64,000 bases of DNA from Desulfitibacter alkalitolerans DSM 16504 (lineage in GTDB: Bacteria > Bacillota > DSM-16504 > Desulfitibacterales > Desulfitibacteraceae). Positions 18,685 through 26,785 of this stretch are shown here, piece by piece. Under the pieces are notes generated by a model. It searched no databases and was not told the DNA's origin. It was given only the letters and a program-made list of their open reading frames with translations. Each line of letters begins with the position of its first letter. Positions within the stretch are counted from its first letter, which is position 1. Both the position numbers and the translations under genes were made by a program. Location of the stretch: positions 62,001-126,000 of the forward strand of contig NZ_KK211103.1 of the NCBI RefSeq assembly GCF_000620305.1, in the 5' to 3' direction.

Positions 18685-19776
18685 CTAGTATTTACCTATA
18701 TCAATAAGGAATTGTTTCCATAACTCAACACCCTTAGCAGTGCCAGAAGATGCTTCTGCTACCTTTGGCCAGACTTCCTCTACTGATTTTCTACGCATTC
18801 TGTCTACTTCTTCGTCAGATAGAGTTATAACTTCACCGCCAGCATCAACAAAAATCTGTAAGGCTGTTTCTACATTCTCAAGGTGGAGTCTACTTGTTTC
18901 AAAGTACGTTGACATGAAGACTTCGCTGATACGATCTCTCTGCCACTGATTTAAAGCGTTCCATTTATCTAAGTTAACGTATATCTCCTGATGCTGTGCA
19001 GGACACCAGCCTGGCATAATAGCATAATCGGTAACCTCATGGAACTTCATATCAGCCATGCCCCCTGTGTCCCAGAAGGTGCCTTCAATAGTACCTAATC
19101 TAATTGACATATATATTTCCCCACCAGGCATTGATACTGGAGCACCACCCATAGCCTGAAGAAATATTGCCTGTGGAGCACCGGCTCTCATCTTACGTCC
19201 AGCAAAGTCTTCCAATTTATATACGGGAAATTTGGTAAAAGCGGCATTTGGACCCTGATTAGTCCAGCCAATCCACTGTAGATTACGTTCATTAGCTGCC
19301 TGCTGAACAATATCACCAATCCTATATTTGGGATCTCCCCACATTGCTGCCCAAGCCTCAAATTGGTTATCAGCTCCCATTGCCAATCCATAAGCCAGCA
19401 TGCCTTCAGGCATATCTCCACCATAGTATGTTGCCCAACCAGCGTATACATCTATCATTCCAGCCATAGTAGCAGCAAATGCTTCTCCACCACTTGTTAT
19501 AGAGCCAACTGGAAGTAGTTCAAATTTTACTGTACCTTGAGTTGCTTCTTCAACAGCCTTTATCCATGGCACAACACCGCGACTCCAACCAGCATCTGAT
19601 GAATCAAAAACCGGTTGAAAAACCCACGTGGTCACTTCTGATGGAGGACCATAATCACTGGCTGCACCTGGCTCACTTGGTGTTTGTACAGGTGCAGGCT
19701 TATCTCCACAACCAACAACTAAAAACATGCTAAAAACCAACAGAACTGCAAGTACTAAAATTGAATACTTTTTCAA
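18685..19776 (-). CDS. TRAP transporter substrate-binding lipoprotein (DctP)
   Basis: A 363-residue extracytoplasmic binding protein. The N-terminus has a lipoprotein signal ending in VVGCGDKP, so the mature protein is anchored at Cys. The DctP fold shows PVYKLEDFAGRKMRAG, with the conserved Arg that binds the substrate carboxylate or sulfonate, and GTIEGTFWDTGGM. TTG at 19776 is preferred as start (GGGAGG 8 bases upstream); GTG at 19785 overlaps that ribosome site. The ligand is not known; its resemblance to 2-oxoacid/monocarboxylate-type DctP proteins is a guess. The neighbourhood makes taurine or another sulfonate a candidate. Confidence 0.85.
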   Translation of the reverse strand: MKKYSILVLAVLLVFSMFLVVGCGDKPAPVQTPSEPGAASDYGPPSEVTTWVFQPVFDSSDAGWSRGVVPWIKAVEEATQGTVKFELLPVGSITSGGEAFAATMAGMIDVYAGWATYYGGDMPEGMLAYGLAMGADNQFEAWAAMWGDPKYRIGDIVQQAANERNLQWIGWTNQGPNAAFTKFPVYKLEDFAGRKMRAGAPQAIFLQAMGGAPVSMPGGEIYMSIRLGTIEGTFWDTGGMADMKFHEVTDYAIMPGWCPAQHQEIYVNLDKWNALNQWQRDRISEVFMSTYFETSRLHLENVETALQIFVDAGGEVITLSDEEVDRMRRKSVEEVWPKVAEASSGTAKGVELWKQFLIDIGKY

Positions 19777-19928
19777 TAAACACACCTCCCAAATTTTCCT
19801 TAAGTTATTGCATAGGGTACACTTTAAAACTAGTAAGTTTTAACCTATCACCTCCTTAAAGAAAGAATTGACTTACATTTAGGTCGTAATAATTTATTTT
19901 TCTCTATTTATTACTCCGGATCGGGTTC

Positions 19929-21239
19929 TTACTTCATCATTGTACTTGGAAGCCATAAAGCTAATTGTGGAAACATTATAACTAACGATAGTCCAATTAA
20001 TTGAAGTATAATAAATGGGAACACCGAACGGTAAATATCTCCCATGTTTACATCTTTAGGCATGATGCTCTTTATCCAAAATAGAACAAATCCAAAAGGA
20101 GGAGTTAGATAGGCAATCTGTATATTAACAATAAATAGTACACCAAACCATAGTGTGCTAATCCCTAATTCATTTAATATAGGAACATATAAAGGAGTAA
20201 CCAGCATTATTATTGCCCAATCATCCATGACCATACCCAAAATCATTATCACCAGCATCATCATCAGTAGCACACCAATGTCACCTCCTGGCATTCCCAG
20301 TACAACAGAAGTGACTACTGCTTGGCATCCTAAAGCACTGAAGACGTTGACAAATAAGTTTGCACCAATCAGTATCCATAAACCCATTGCAGAAAGCTTA
20401 ACAGTAATATCAAGTGAGTCTTTAAGTATCTGCCAGGTAAGTCTGCGATATAAGATATTTATGAGTAGTGCACCACCTGCTCCAAAAGCAGCCGCTTCTG
20501 GAGGCGTTGCTACTCCCATCCATATTACACCTAGAACAAGGAAAACGAGAACAATAAACGGCCAAATGGCAACTAGAGAGGCTACTTTCTCCTTTACTGA
20601 AAATCTTTCATCTGGAGGTATTGGTGGTCCCATATGAGGTTGGATCTTACATATAATACCTATATAGGTTATGTATAGTGTAGCTAAAAGAAGTCCAGGA
20701 ATTACACCACCCAAAAACAACGCCCCTATTGATTCTTTGGCTAATAGCCCATAGAAGATAAAAGGTACACTAGGTGGAATCAAGGCACCCAGTGCCCCAC
20801 CCGCACCAATGGCACCAATGGCTATTCCTTTATGATATTTATATTTCATCATTGAAGGATAGGCTATTTGCCCCATGGTTATAGTTGCTGGAGGAGTTAT
20901 GCCGGTTATAGCGGCGAAGAGGGTACATACTTTAACAGTTCCCATTGCAAGTCCACCCGGAAGATGGCCAATTAGTTTATAAGCAGAGTCATAAGCGGCC
21001 TCAGCAATACCTGAAAAACGGATTAAATTCCCCATAAACAGAAATAATGGAACTGTTACTAAAATACTCTGCCAAGGGGTGTAAAAAAATGCACTTGGGG
21101 CGGCTAGAAGGGTATGAGGGCTTAAAATCAAGGCAAATATAACGGCTGTACCTCCTAACCCTAGGGCGACAGGCAGTCCCATAAATAAGGAAATAAAAAG
21201 ACTGGCAAACATTAACACTGTGATTAGTTCAACACTCAA
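19929..21239 (-). CDS. TRAP transporter large permease (DctM)
   Basis: A 436-residue membrane protein with about 12 hydrophobic segments. Family motifs: FMGLPVALGLGG near the start, GITPPATITMGQIAYPSM, GALIPPSVPFIFYG, and the final LTPPFGFVLFW. It couples uptake to the sodium gradient. The start is TTG at 21239 after GGGAGAG. It is the first gene of the TRAP unit and lies downstream of the pnt locus, with 450 bases of AT-rich spacer between them. Confidence 0.9.
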   Translation of the reverse strand: MSVELITVLMFASLFISLFMGLPVALGLGGTAVIFALILSPHTLLAAPSAFFYTPWQSILVTVPLFLFMGNLIRFSGIAEAAYDSAYKLIGHLPGGLAMGTVKVCTLFAAITGITPPATITMGQIAYPSMMKYKYHKGIAIGAIGAGGALGALIPPSVPFIFYGLLAKESIGALFLGGVIPGLLLATLYITYIGIICKIQPHMGPPIPPDERFSVKEKVASLVAIWPFIVLVFLVLGVIWMGVATPPEAAAFGAGGALLINILYRRLTWQILKDSLDITVKLSAMGLWILIGANLFVNVFSALGCQAVVTSVVLGMPGGDIGVLLMMMLVIMILGMVMDDWAIIMLVTPLYVPILNELGISTLWFGVLFIVNIQIAYLTPPFGFVLFWIKSIMPKDVNMGDIYRSVFPFIILQLIGLSLVIMFPQLALWLPSTMMK

Positions 21240-21569
21240 ATTATTCTCTCCCTTCTAATCTTTCGATGTCATAGTAATAGATACATAATAGAATGGGCAA
21301 AGGCTTCAAAACTTTTATATTTCCACTGAAATTCATTCTGATATTCAGACTTTTTGGAATGTTTAACAAGAGCTAAGTGGTCTGAACTTATAACAGAGTA
21401 GTGCAATAAGCTGTACTGAATTTTCAATAATATTTATGATAAGTTTTAACAATTGGATTTATTTAACTTGGTTATACAAATTATAACATCCTTTGAATTT
21501 TTGATAATATTAATTTTATTGAAAATAGTTCTTCATTTTTCTGAATATTTCTAGGTCTCTATTTCAATA

Positions 21570-21598
21570 TCTTTAGAAATTATTAATATCTTTAGATT
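21570..21598 (-). promoter_or_regulatory. Two TCTTTAGA boxes upstream of TRAP operon
   Basis: TCTTTAGAAA at 21570-21579 and TCTTTAGATT at 21589-21598 resemble the TCTTTAGATA box that is repeated upstream of pntA and tpa. The spacing (19) differs from those two sites. The rest of 21240-21689 is AT-rich and holds no gene. Confidence 0.35.
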
Positions 21599-21689
21599 AA
21601 GCAGTCATCCCATTTCTAATCTTTGGCTATATTATGAAAACTGCTAATAAACTACAATGAAAGCATAATCTGTACTAATTTAGCAACCG

Positions 21690-22160
21690 TTATTTGGCAT
21701 CACCTTCCAGCATTAGTACAATTTCCAGGTTATACAGTGAGTTATTTACTCCCGTACAACCTGGGTTAGCGTCAAAGTTGCAGACTATTATGTTCTTAGC
21801 CTTATATACTTCTAAAATGGTCATCTCATAAAAGGGAGTATCCTCGGCAGTCAATGCTGCTGGGTTAATAACATCATTAGCTCCAAGAACTATTACTAAA
21901 TCTGTGTTTGCAAATTCTGGGTTAATTACCTCCATTTCAATAAGCTTGTCATAATCCACATCCACTTCAGCCAACAGCACATTCATATGTCCAGGCATAC
22001 GGACCTGCAACAGGATGTATGGCAAAATCAACCGCTTGCCTTTACTTTCAAGGAGGTCACAAAGCTGCTTAAACTCTGTTCGTGCTTGATCAAGGCCATA
22101 CCATATAGAGGTACTATGATAACCTTTTTGGCTTCCTTGAGTAGTATCATCTTGTTTAAA
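21690..22160 (-). pseudogene. Third, decayed copy of PntB NADP-binding domain (dIII)
   Basis: Directly behind the pntB stop the DNA continues with a third dIII domain. It keeps RMPGHMNVLLAEVDVDYDKLIEME, GANDVINPAAL and NFDANPG-type sequence, but the first 50 codons are frameshifted (the VPGYGMALAQAQ region reads as VPLYGMAL then shifts), and TAEGTPIYGMP has become TAEDTPFYEMT. The remaining open part is 113 codons. Nucleotide similarity to the second dIII copy is very high, so it arose by tandem duplication and then decayed. Confidence 0.85.
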
Positions 22161-22185
22161 ACATTAGCAATTGGAGCTATTATAT

Positions 22186-24174
22186 CTATGATATGCCTGA
22201 TGACCCTTCCTCCTTCTTGACCAGTTTAATCAGCCTATTAATTGTATCCTTAGCGTCACCCAATAGCATACTTACATGTTCCTGATTATATAGTAAGTTA
22301 TCCACTCCTGCATAACCTGGGTTGGCATCAAAGTTGCAAATGATGATGTTTTTGGCCTTATATGCTTCTAAAATGGGCATTCCATAAATGGGTGTACCTT
22401 CCGCAGTCAATGCTGCAGGGTTAATAACATCATTGGCTCCAACAACTATTACCATATCTGTGTTTGCAAATTCTGGGTTAATTATCTCCATTTCAATAAG
22501 CTTGTCATAATCCACATCCACTTCAGCCAACAGTACATTCATATGTCCAGGCATACGACCCGCAACTGGATGTATGGCAAAATCTACCTGCTTGCCTTTA
22601 CTTTCAAGGAGGTCACAAAGCTGCTTAACCTCTGACTGCGCTTGGGCCAAGGCCATACCATAGCCAGGTACTATGATAATCTTTTTTGCGTTCATGAGCA
22701 TTTCTTTTTCTACCAATCCATCTTTTTGCGACTCTGTGCTGTCTGTCTTTGGTCCTGTTAAACTCTTAGTCAGCTTAGCAATTGTTTCTTTGGCATCTCC
22801 ATGGTGCATGAATACATTATCCTTTTTGTATAAAGGGTTGTCTACTCCAGCATAGCCTGGGTTGGCGTCAAAGTTGCAGATTATAATGTTTTTAGCCTTA
22901 TATGCTTCTAATATGGGCATTCCATAAATTGGTGTGCCTTCTGCAGTTAATGCTGCTGGGTTAATAACATCATTAGCTCCAATAACTATTACCATATCTG
23001 TATCAGCAAATTCTGGGTTTATTTTCTCCATTTCCACCAACTTATCATAGTCCACGTCTACTTCAGCCAGCATTACATTCATGTGTCCTGGCATTCGTCC
23101 TGCCACAGGATGTATACCGAATTTAACATCCTTTCCTTGACCTTCTAGAATATCCATCAGCTTCTTAACTTCCCACTGTGCCTGAGAAAGGGCCATACCG
23201 TATCCAGGTACAATTATGACTTTTTGGGCTTGTGATAACTTATGAACAGCACTCACCAGTGGGTCTGTATGCCCTTTCTTATCTTCCATAGGAGTCGCCT
23301 TGTCTTGGGCTTTAACTTTTGATTTATCTTCGGAAACAGTCGTCTTGCCGCTTAGGATTTCCAGCAGGGATCTGTTCATGGCCTTACACATAATATTTGT
23401 TAGAATTATCCCCGATGCACCCACTATTGCTGCCACAGCAACGAGCAGTACATTTGCTATGGCAAGGCCTACTACAGAACCAGCTATACCGGAGCAGGAG
23501 ATCAACAGTGAGATGGTAATTGGCATGTCAGCACCACCCACTCTGATGGAGAGAAGTACACCGTAAAACAATGCTATTGCTACCATGGCCATAACTATTG
23601 TAAAATACATGCCTGAATTCACTGCTGCATCACCAAATATGAGTGTGGGCATGGATACCAGAACCGTTGATATTACTATTGCAATGGCACATAGTATGCT
23701 TATGGTGCTGTGGCCTGGAATTGATATTGACTTCTGTGATATGCGATTATCAAGCTTTAAAGCAGCCACCATACTACCACTAAAGGTTAAACACCCTATA
23801 ACAAGAGCTGTCAAGCTGGTGAAAAGATAAAACCAGCCTAAAGCCATGTAGCTTTCAAAGATTTTTACTAGGGCAATTAATGCAGCAGCACCTCCACCCA
23901 TACCGTTAAAAAATGCTACCATTTGAGGTAGTTGAAGCATGGAAACTTTTACAGACAGGAAATATCCTATACTTCCACCAATTGCAATGGCAATCCATAT
24001 TAAAGGAACTGCAACAATATCATTGTATACAAGGACAAAGACCATTGCCGCAAAAATACTCCCGCCACCAAGAAGATTTCCTATTACTGCAGTCTTGGGA
24101 GAGCTCATAAGCTTAATTCCAATAAGAACTGCTGCTGACAATAGTATGGTAACTATTTCATAGATGCCAATCAT
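22186..24174 (-). CDS. pntB: Proton-translocating transhydrogenase beta subunit with two tandem dIII domains
   Basis: PntB normally has about 460 residues; this one has 662. Residues 1-265 form the multi-helix proton channel (SVKVSMLQLPQMVAFFNGMGG, IRVGGADMPITISLLIS). A linker leads to dIII copy 1 (about 303-473) and, after a short Ser/Thr/Lys linker, dIII copy 2 (about 493-655). Each dIII keeps VPGYGMAL, HPVAGRMPGHMNV, GANDVINPAALTAEGTPIYGMP and GYAGVDN. In both, the KRS motif that holds the 2'-phosphate of NADP(H) in E. coli is replaced by NFD (434-436 and 614-616), which suggests altered cofactor preference. The start overlaps the alpha-2 stop by 4 bases. Confidence 0.9.
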   Translation of the reverse strand: MIGIYEIVTILLSAAVLIGIKLMSSPKTAVIGNLLGGGSIFAAMVFVLVYNDIVAVPLIWIAIAIGGSIGYFLSVKVSMLQLPQMVAFFNGMGGGAAALIALVKIFESYMALGWFYLFTSLTALVIGCLTFSGSMVAALKLDNRISQKSISIPGHSTISILCAIAIVISTVLVSMPTLIFGDAAVNSGMYFTIVMAMVAIALFYGVLLSIRVGGADMPITISLLISCSGIAGSVVGLAIANVLLVAVAAIVGASGIILTNIMCKAMNRSLLEILSGKTTVSEDKSKVKAQDKATPMEDKKGHTDPLVSAVHKLSQAQKVIIVPGYGMALSQAQWEVKKLMDILEGQGKDVKFGIHPVAGRMPGHMNVMLAEVDVDYDKLVEMEKINPEFADTDMVIVIGANDVINPAALTAEGTPIYGMPILEAYKAKNIIICNFDANPGYAGVDNPLYKKDNVFMHHGDAKETIAKLTKSLTGPKTDSTESQKDGLVEKEMLMNAKKIIIVPGYGMALAQAQSEVKQLCDLLESKGKQVDFAIHPVAGRMPGHMNVLLAEVDVDYDKLIEMEIINPEFANTDMVIVVGANDVINPAALTAEGTPIYGMPILEAYKAKNIIICNFDANPGYAGVDNLLYNQEHVSMLLGDAKDTINRLIKLVKKEEGSSGIS
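22210..22698 (-). repeat. dIII tandem repeat, unit 2
   Basis: Codes for PntB residues about 493-655; closely related to the decayed third unit at 21690-22160. Confidence 0.85.
22756..23268 (-). repeat. dIII tandem repeat, unit 1
   Basis: Codes for PntB residues about 303-473. Near-identical in protein to unit 2; shows the most divergence at the DNA level of the two intact units. Confidence 0.85.
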
Positions 24175-24467
24175 TTGAGCACCTCCCCTTTCTGTTTAAC
24201 TTTAAACATCTTCAGCATCCTATTTGTTACAAAAAACCCTCCTGCAAGCTTAATGGTTGCAAAAGTGATAGCTATAAAACCTAGGATTTGACTTCCGGTT
24301 GAAACTGCATATGCTGTCACTACCACAGAACCCACTATTGTAACTCCTGACAATCCATTCATTCCTGACATCAACGGAGTATGAAGGAGGGGCGGCACTT
24401 GACTAATTACTTTATAGCCTAAATATGCAGCAACAAAAAAAATAGCAAGCAGTGCACTCGTACCCAT
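24171..24467 (-). CDS. Transhydrogenase alpha-2 membrane subunit
   Basis: A 98-residue membrane protein with three hydrophobic segments. VPPLLHTPLMSGMNGLSGVTIVGS is the signature of the PntA C-terminal membrane domain, here a separate protein as in many three-subunit bacterial transhydrogenases. It forms the proton channel with PntB. Stop overlaps the pntB start by 4 bases (ATGA), so translation is coupled. Confidence 0.9.
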   Translation of the reverse strand: MGTSALLAIFFVAAYLGYKVISQVPPLLHTPLMSGMNGLSGVTIVGSVVVTAYAVSTGSQILGFIAITFATIKLAGGFFVTNRMLKMFKVKQKGEVLK

Positions 24468-24539
24468 TTTTTAATCCTCCTTATCTTGCGTTTGTAATAA
24501 AATAAAACTGCAGCTTAATTCCTGCCAAGACATCTACAA

Positions 24540-25742
24540 TCAAGATACTCGACAACTATTGTGCATTAAATTACTATTCATGGCTTCTAGGGTACCAGGA
24601 TGAACTATACTTCCATCCCGAGTTACAATGGTTTCTGCAATAATTTCATCATCCATATTAATCTGTACCTGTCCATCCTTAACAAGGTTAACCAAGTAGT
24701 TGTATATATTATGGGCAAACATCCACGTTGAGCTTGTGGGTACCATTCCTGGAATGTTCTTTGTTCCATCGATACTAACCTGATACTTCTCTACAACCTT
24801 TCCTGGTTCTGTAGCTTCACAATTACCACCCTGGTCAATTGAAATGTCTACTACTGCAGATCCAGCTGGCATACTCTTTAACATTTCATCAGTTAATAGA
24901 ATTGGTGCCATTCGGTTTGGAATTAAAGCTGACAAAATAATAATATCGGATTTAGCAACTACATCTTTTAATGTTTCTCTTTCCTTAGCTAACCATTCTT
25001 CTGAAAGCTTTTGAGCATATCCACCCTTACCAATAGCTATTTCGTCTGGAATACCCAAATCTACTATTTTTGCTCCCAAACTTTTTGCTTGTTCTCTAGC
25101 ATCCGGACGGATGTCAGCAGCATATACAACAGCTCCTAAGCGTTTTGCTGTAGCAATGGATTGTAGTCCTGCTACACCTGATCCAACTACTAAGACTGTT
25201 GATGGTTTAATCATTCCCACTGCTGTTCCAGTCATGGGCATGAATTTTGATAGACGGTTTGCTGCTAGAAGGACCCCTTTATATCCTGCTACGGCACTCA
25301 TGGAGGTTAACGCATCCATGGCTTGAGCTCTCGATATCCTGGGAATTCCATCTAAGGTAAAGCTAATTACTCCCTTATTGGCTAGATTTTGTACCATATT
25401 ATGGTTGGATGGTGAAGCTGGGTGTATGAATGATATTAGAACTTGATCTTGTTTCATCATTTCAACTTCATGTTTTTCAACATCCTGGTTAAACTGGGGC
25501 TCTTTTACCTTTAGGATAATATCAGCTCTGTTAAAAATCTCTTGTGCTTTATCAATTATCTTGGCACCTGCTCCAACATATTCTGCATCCTGATAAAATG
25601 AACCTGTTCCAGCTCCAGCTTGGATTAATACTTCTGCGCCATCGTTAACCATTTTCATTACGGTTTCTGGAATTGCAGCAATACGGCGTTCTCCTTGCAT
25701 AATCTCCTTTGGTATACCAATTGTTAATCCTTTCAGTTCCAT
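24540..25742 (-). CDS. pntA: NAD(P) transhydrogenase alpha-1 subunit (dI)
   Basis: A 400-residue soluble NAD(H)-binding subunit of the alanine dehydrogenase/PntA family. Start at 25742 has GGGAGG 7 bases upstream. Motifs: IGIPKEIMQGERRIAAIPE at the N-terminus, SMSAVAGYKGVLLAA, the nucleotide fold VLVVGSGVAGLQSIATAKRLGA, and DISIDQGGNCEAT. Alanine dehydrogenase is the main alternative, and would suit a taurine:pyruvate transaminase pathway, but the adjoining membrane subunits make it PntA. First gene of pntA-alpha2-pntB, behind the three-box element shared with tpa. Confidence 0.9.
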   Translation of the reverse strand: MELKGLTIGIPKEIMQGERRIAAIPETVMKMVNDGAEVLIQAGAGTGSFYQDAEYVGAGAKIIDKAQEIFNRADIILKVKEPQFNQDVEKHEVEMMKQDQVLISFIHPASPSNHNMVQNLANKGVISFTLDGIPRISRAQAMDALTSMSAVAGYKGVLLAANRLSKFMPMTGTAVGMIKPSTVLVVGSGVAGLQSIATAKRLGAVVYAADIRPDAREQAKSLGAKIVDLGIPDEIAIGKGGYAQKLSEEWLAKERETLKDVVAKSDIIILSALIPNRMAPILLTDEMLKSMPAGSAVVDISIDQGGNCEATEPGKVVEKYQVSIDGTKNIPGMVPTSSTWMFAHNIYNYLVNLVKDGQVQINMDDEIIAETIVTRDGSIVHPGTLEAMNSNLMHNSCRVS

Positions 25743-25835
25743 AATGATTCCTCCCATAGTATTATTCATCAAACAATTTTTCCATAAGCTTGCTGCTACA
25801 TGTGTTTTTTAACTTAATAAAAGTCTAACATTAGT

Positions 25836-25916
25836 CCTTTAGATAGTATTAATAAAATTATTTAATGAGGTTGCTAAATCTATGGATATTGAATATTGTA
25901 GTAATATCTTTAGATA
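25836..25916 (-). promoter_or_regulatory. Three-box operator upstream of pntA, shared with tpa
   Basis: Boxes CCTTTAGATA (25836), TCTATGGATA (25879) and TCTTTAGATA (25907) on the plus strand lie 43 and 28 bases apart. The same three boxes with the same spacings occur upstream of tpa at 33694, 33737 and 33765, within about 100 bp of conserved sequence (TAGTATTAATAAAATTATT, TTGCTAAATCTATGGATATT). It lies between pntA and the regulator operon, the natural site for the response regulator to bind. Confidence 0.75.
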
Positions 25917-25947
25917 ATTTTTATATATCTTTTGAATTTTAAAAATG

Positions 25948-25974
25948 AAAAAAACACCTGATGTTTCAGGCGTT
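25948..25974 (-). terminator. Intrinsic terminator after response regulator gene
   Basis: On the minus strand ACGCCTG pairs with CAGGTGT (one G-U) around a 6-base loop and is followed by a long T-run. It separates the two-component operon from pntA. Confidence 0.8.
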
Positions 25975-26008
25975 TTTGGCTGATGATCGTATTTTAAACC
26001 AGGCATTT

Positions 26009-26785
26009 TTATTTTAGTTTTGAAAATTTTCTTCTATATTCAGAGGGGCTAATGCCCACCTTCCTTTTAAAAATTGCTGTTAAATAACTATTGTTATTTA
26101 AGCCAACCTCATCTGCAACCTCATCCATAGATATATTCTTATTAATTAGTAGTTCCTTGGCTTTTTTTATTCTAACTTCAGTAATATATTCTGTTATACC
26201 CTGACCTGTTATCTTTTTAAAAAGGCTGCTTATATAGGATGGATTGTAATGAACAAAGTCTGCCAGTATGTTTAGGGTAAGTCTGTGTTGATAGTTACCG
26301 CATATGAAATTTTTTATTTCTCTAATAAGTAAATTATCATTTAAAACCTCTGCAGTTTCAACATTATCAGGTTCGTTTTTGGATCTGTTAATATTTTCTT
26401 CAGTTTTTCTTTCCTCGATAAACTTAATTACGTTTTTAATAGATTCTATTAATTCATTTGGTCGTACCGGCTTAAGCAGATAATCAGCTGCCCTCAGCTT
26501 AAGGGCAACATTTGAATAAGAAAAACGGCTATAGGCTGTAATGAAAATAATTTCAATATTATTGTCAAGTTCCTTTATTATTTTTGTAGCTTCAAGTCCA
26601 TCCATGCCTGGCATCTTGATGTCCATTAGTATTATTTCAGGCTTTGTTGTTTTGAACAGCATTACAGCTTCATTACCACTGGCAGCCTCGGCAACTATTT
26701 TTACAGGAAGTTGGCTGCTGGAAATCTGGGTCTTAAGTACCTGTCTCTCTAGTTCCTCATCTTCCACAATAAGAAGCTTATACAT
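26009..26785 (-). CDS. Response regulator, YesN type (receiver plus AraC HTH)
   Basis: A 258-residue regulator. Receiver domain (1-125): VEDEE acidic pocket, phospho-acceptor Asp in IILMDIKMPGMDG, Lys in YLLKPVRP. The C-terminal 100 residues form an AraC-type double helix-turn-helix (LNILADFVHYNPSYISSLFKKITG and MDEVADEVGLNNNSYLTAIFKRKVG). Start has GGAGGT upstream and overlaps the kinase stop by 8 bases. It is the probable binder of the boxes near pntA and tpa. Confidence 0.9.
   Translation of the reverse strand: MYKLLIVEDEELERQVLKTQISSSQLPVKIVAEAASGNEAVMLFKTTKPEIILMDIKMPGMDGLEATKIIKELDNNIEIIFITAYSRFSYSNVALKLRAADYLLKPVRPNELIESIKNVIKFIEERKTEENINRSKNEPDNVETAEVLNDNLLIREIKNFICGNYQHRLTLNILADFVHYNPSYISSLFKKITGQGITEYITEVRIKKAKELLINKNISMDEVADEVGLNNNSYLTAIFKRKVGISPSEYRRKFSKLK

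Noticed and set aside
24540-25742. Alanine dehydrogenase instead of PntA
   Set aside because: Attractive for taurine transamination, but it is followed by the alpha-2 and beta membrane subunits of transhydrogenase in tight coupling.
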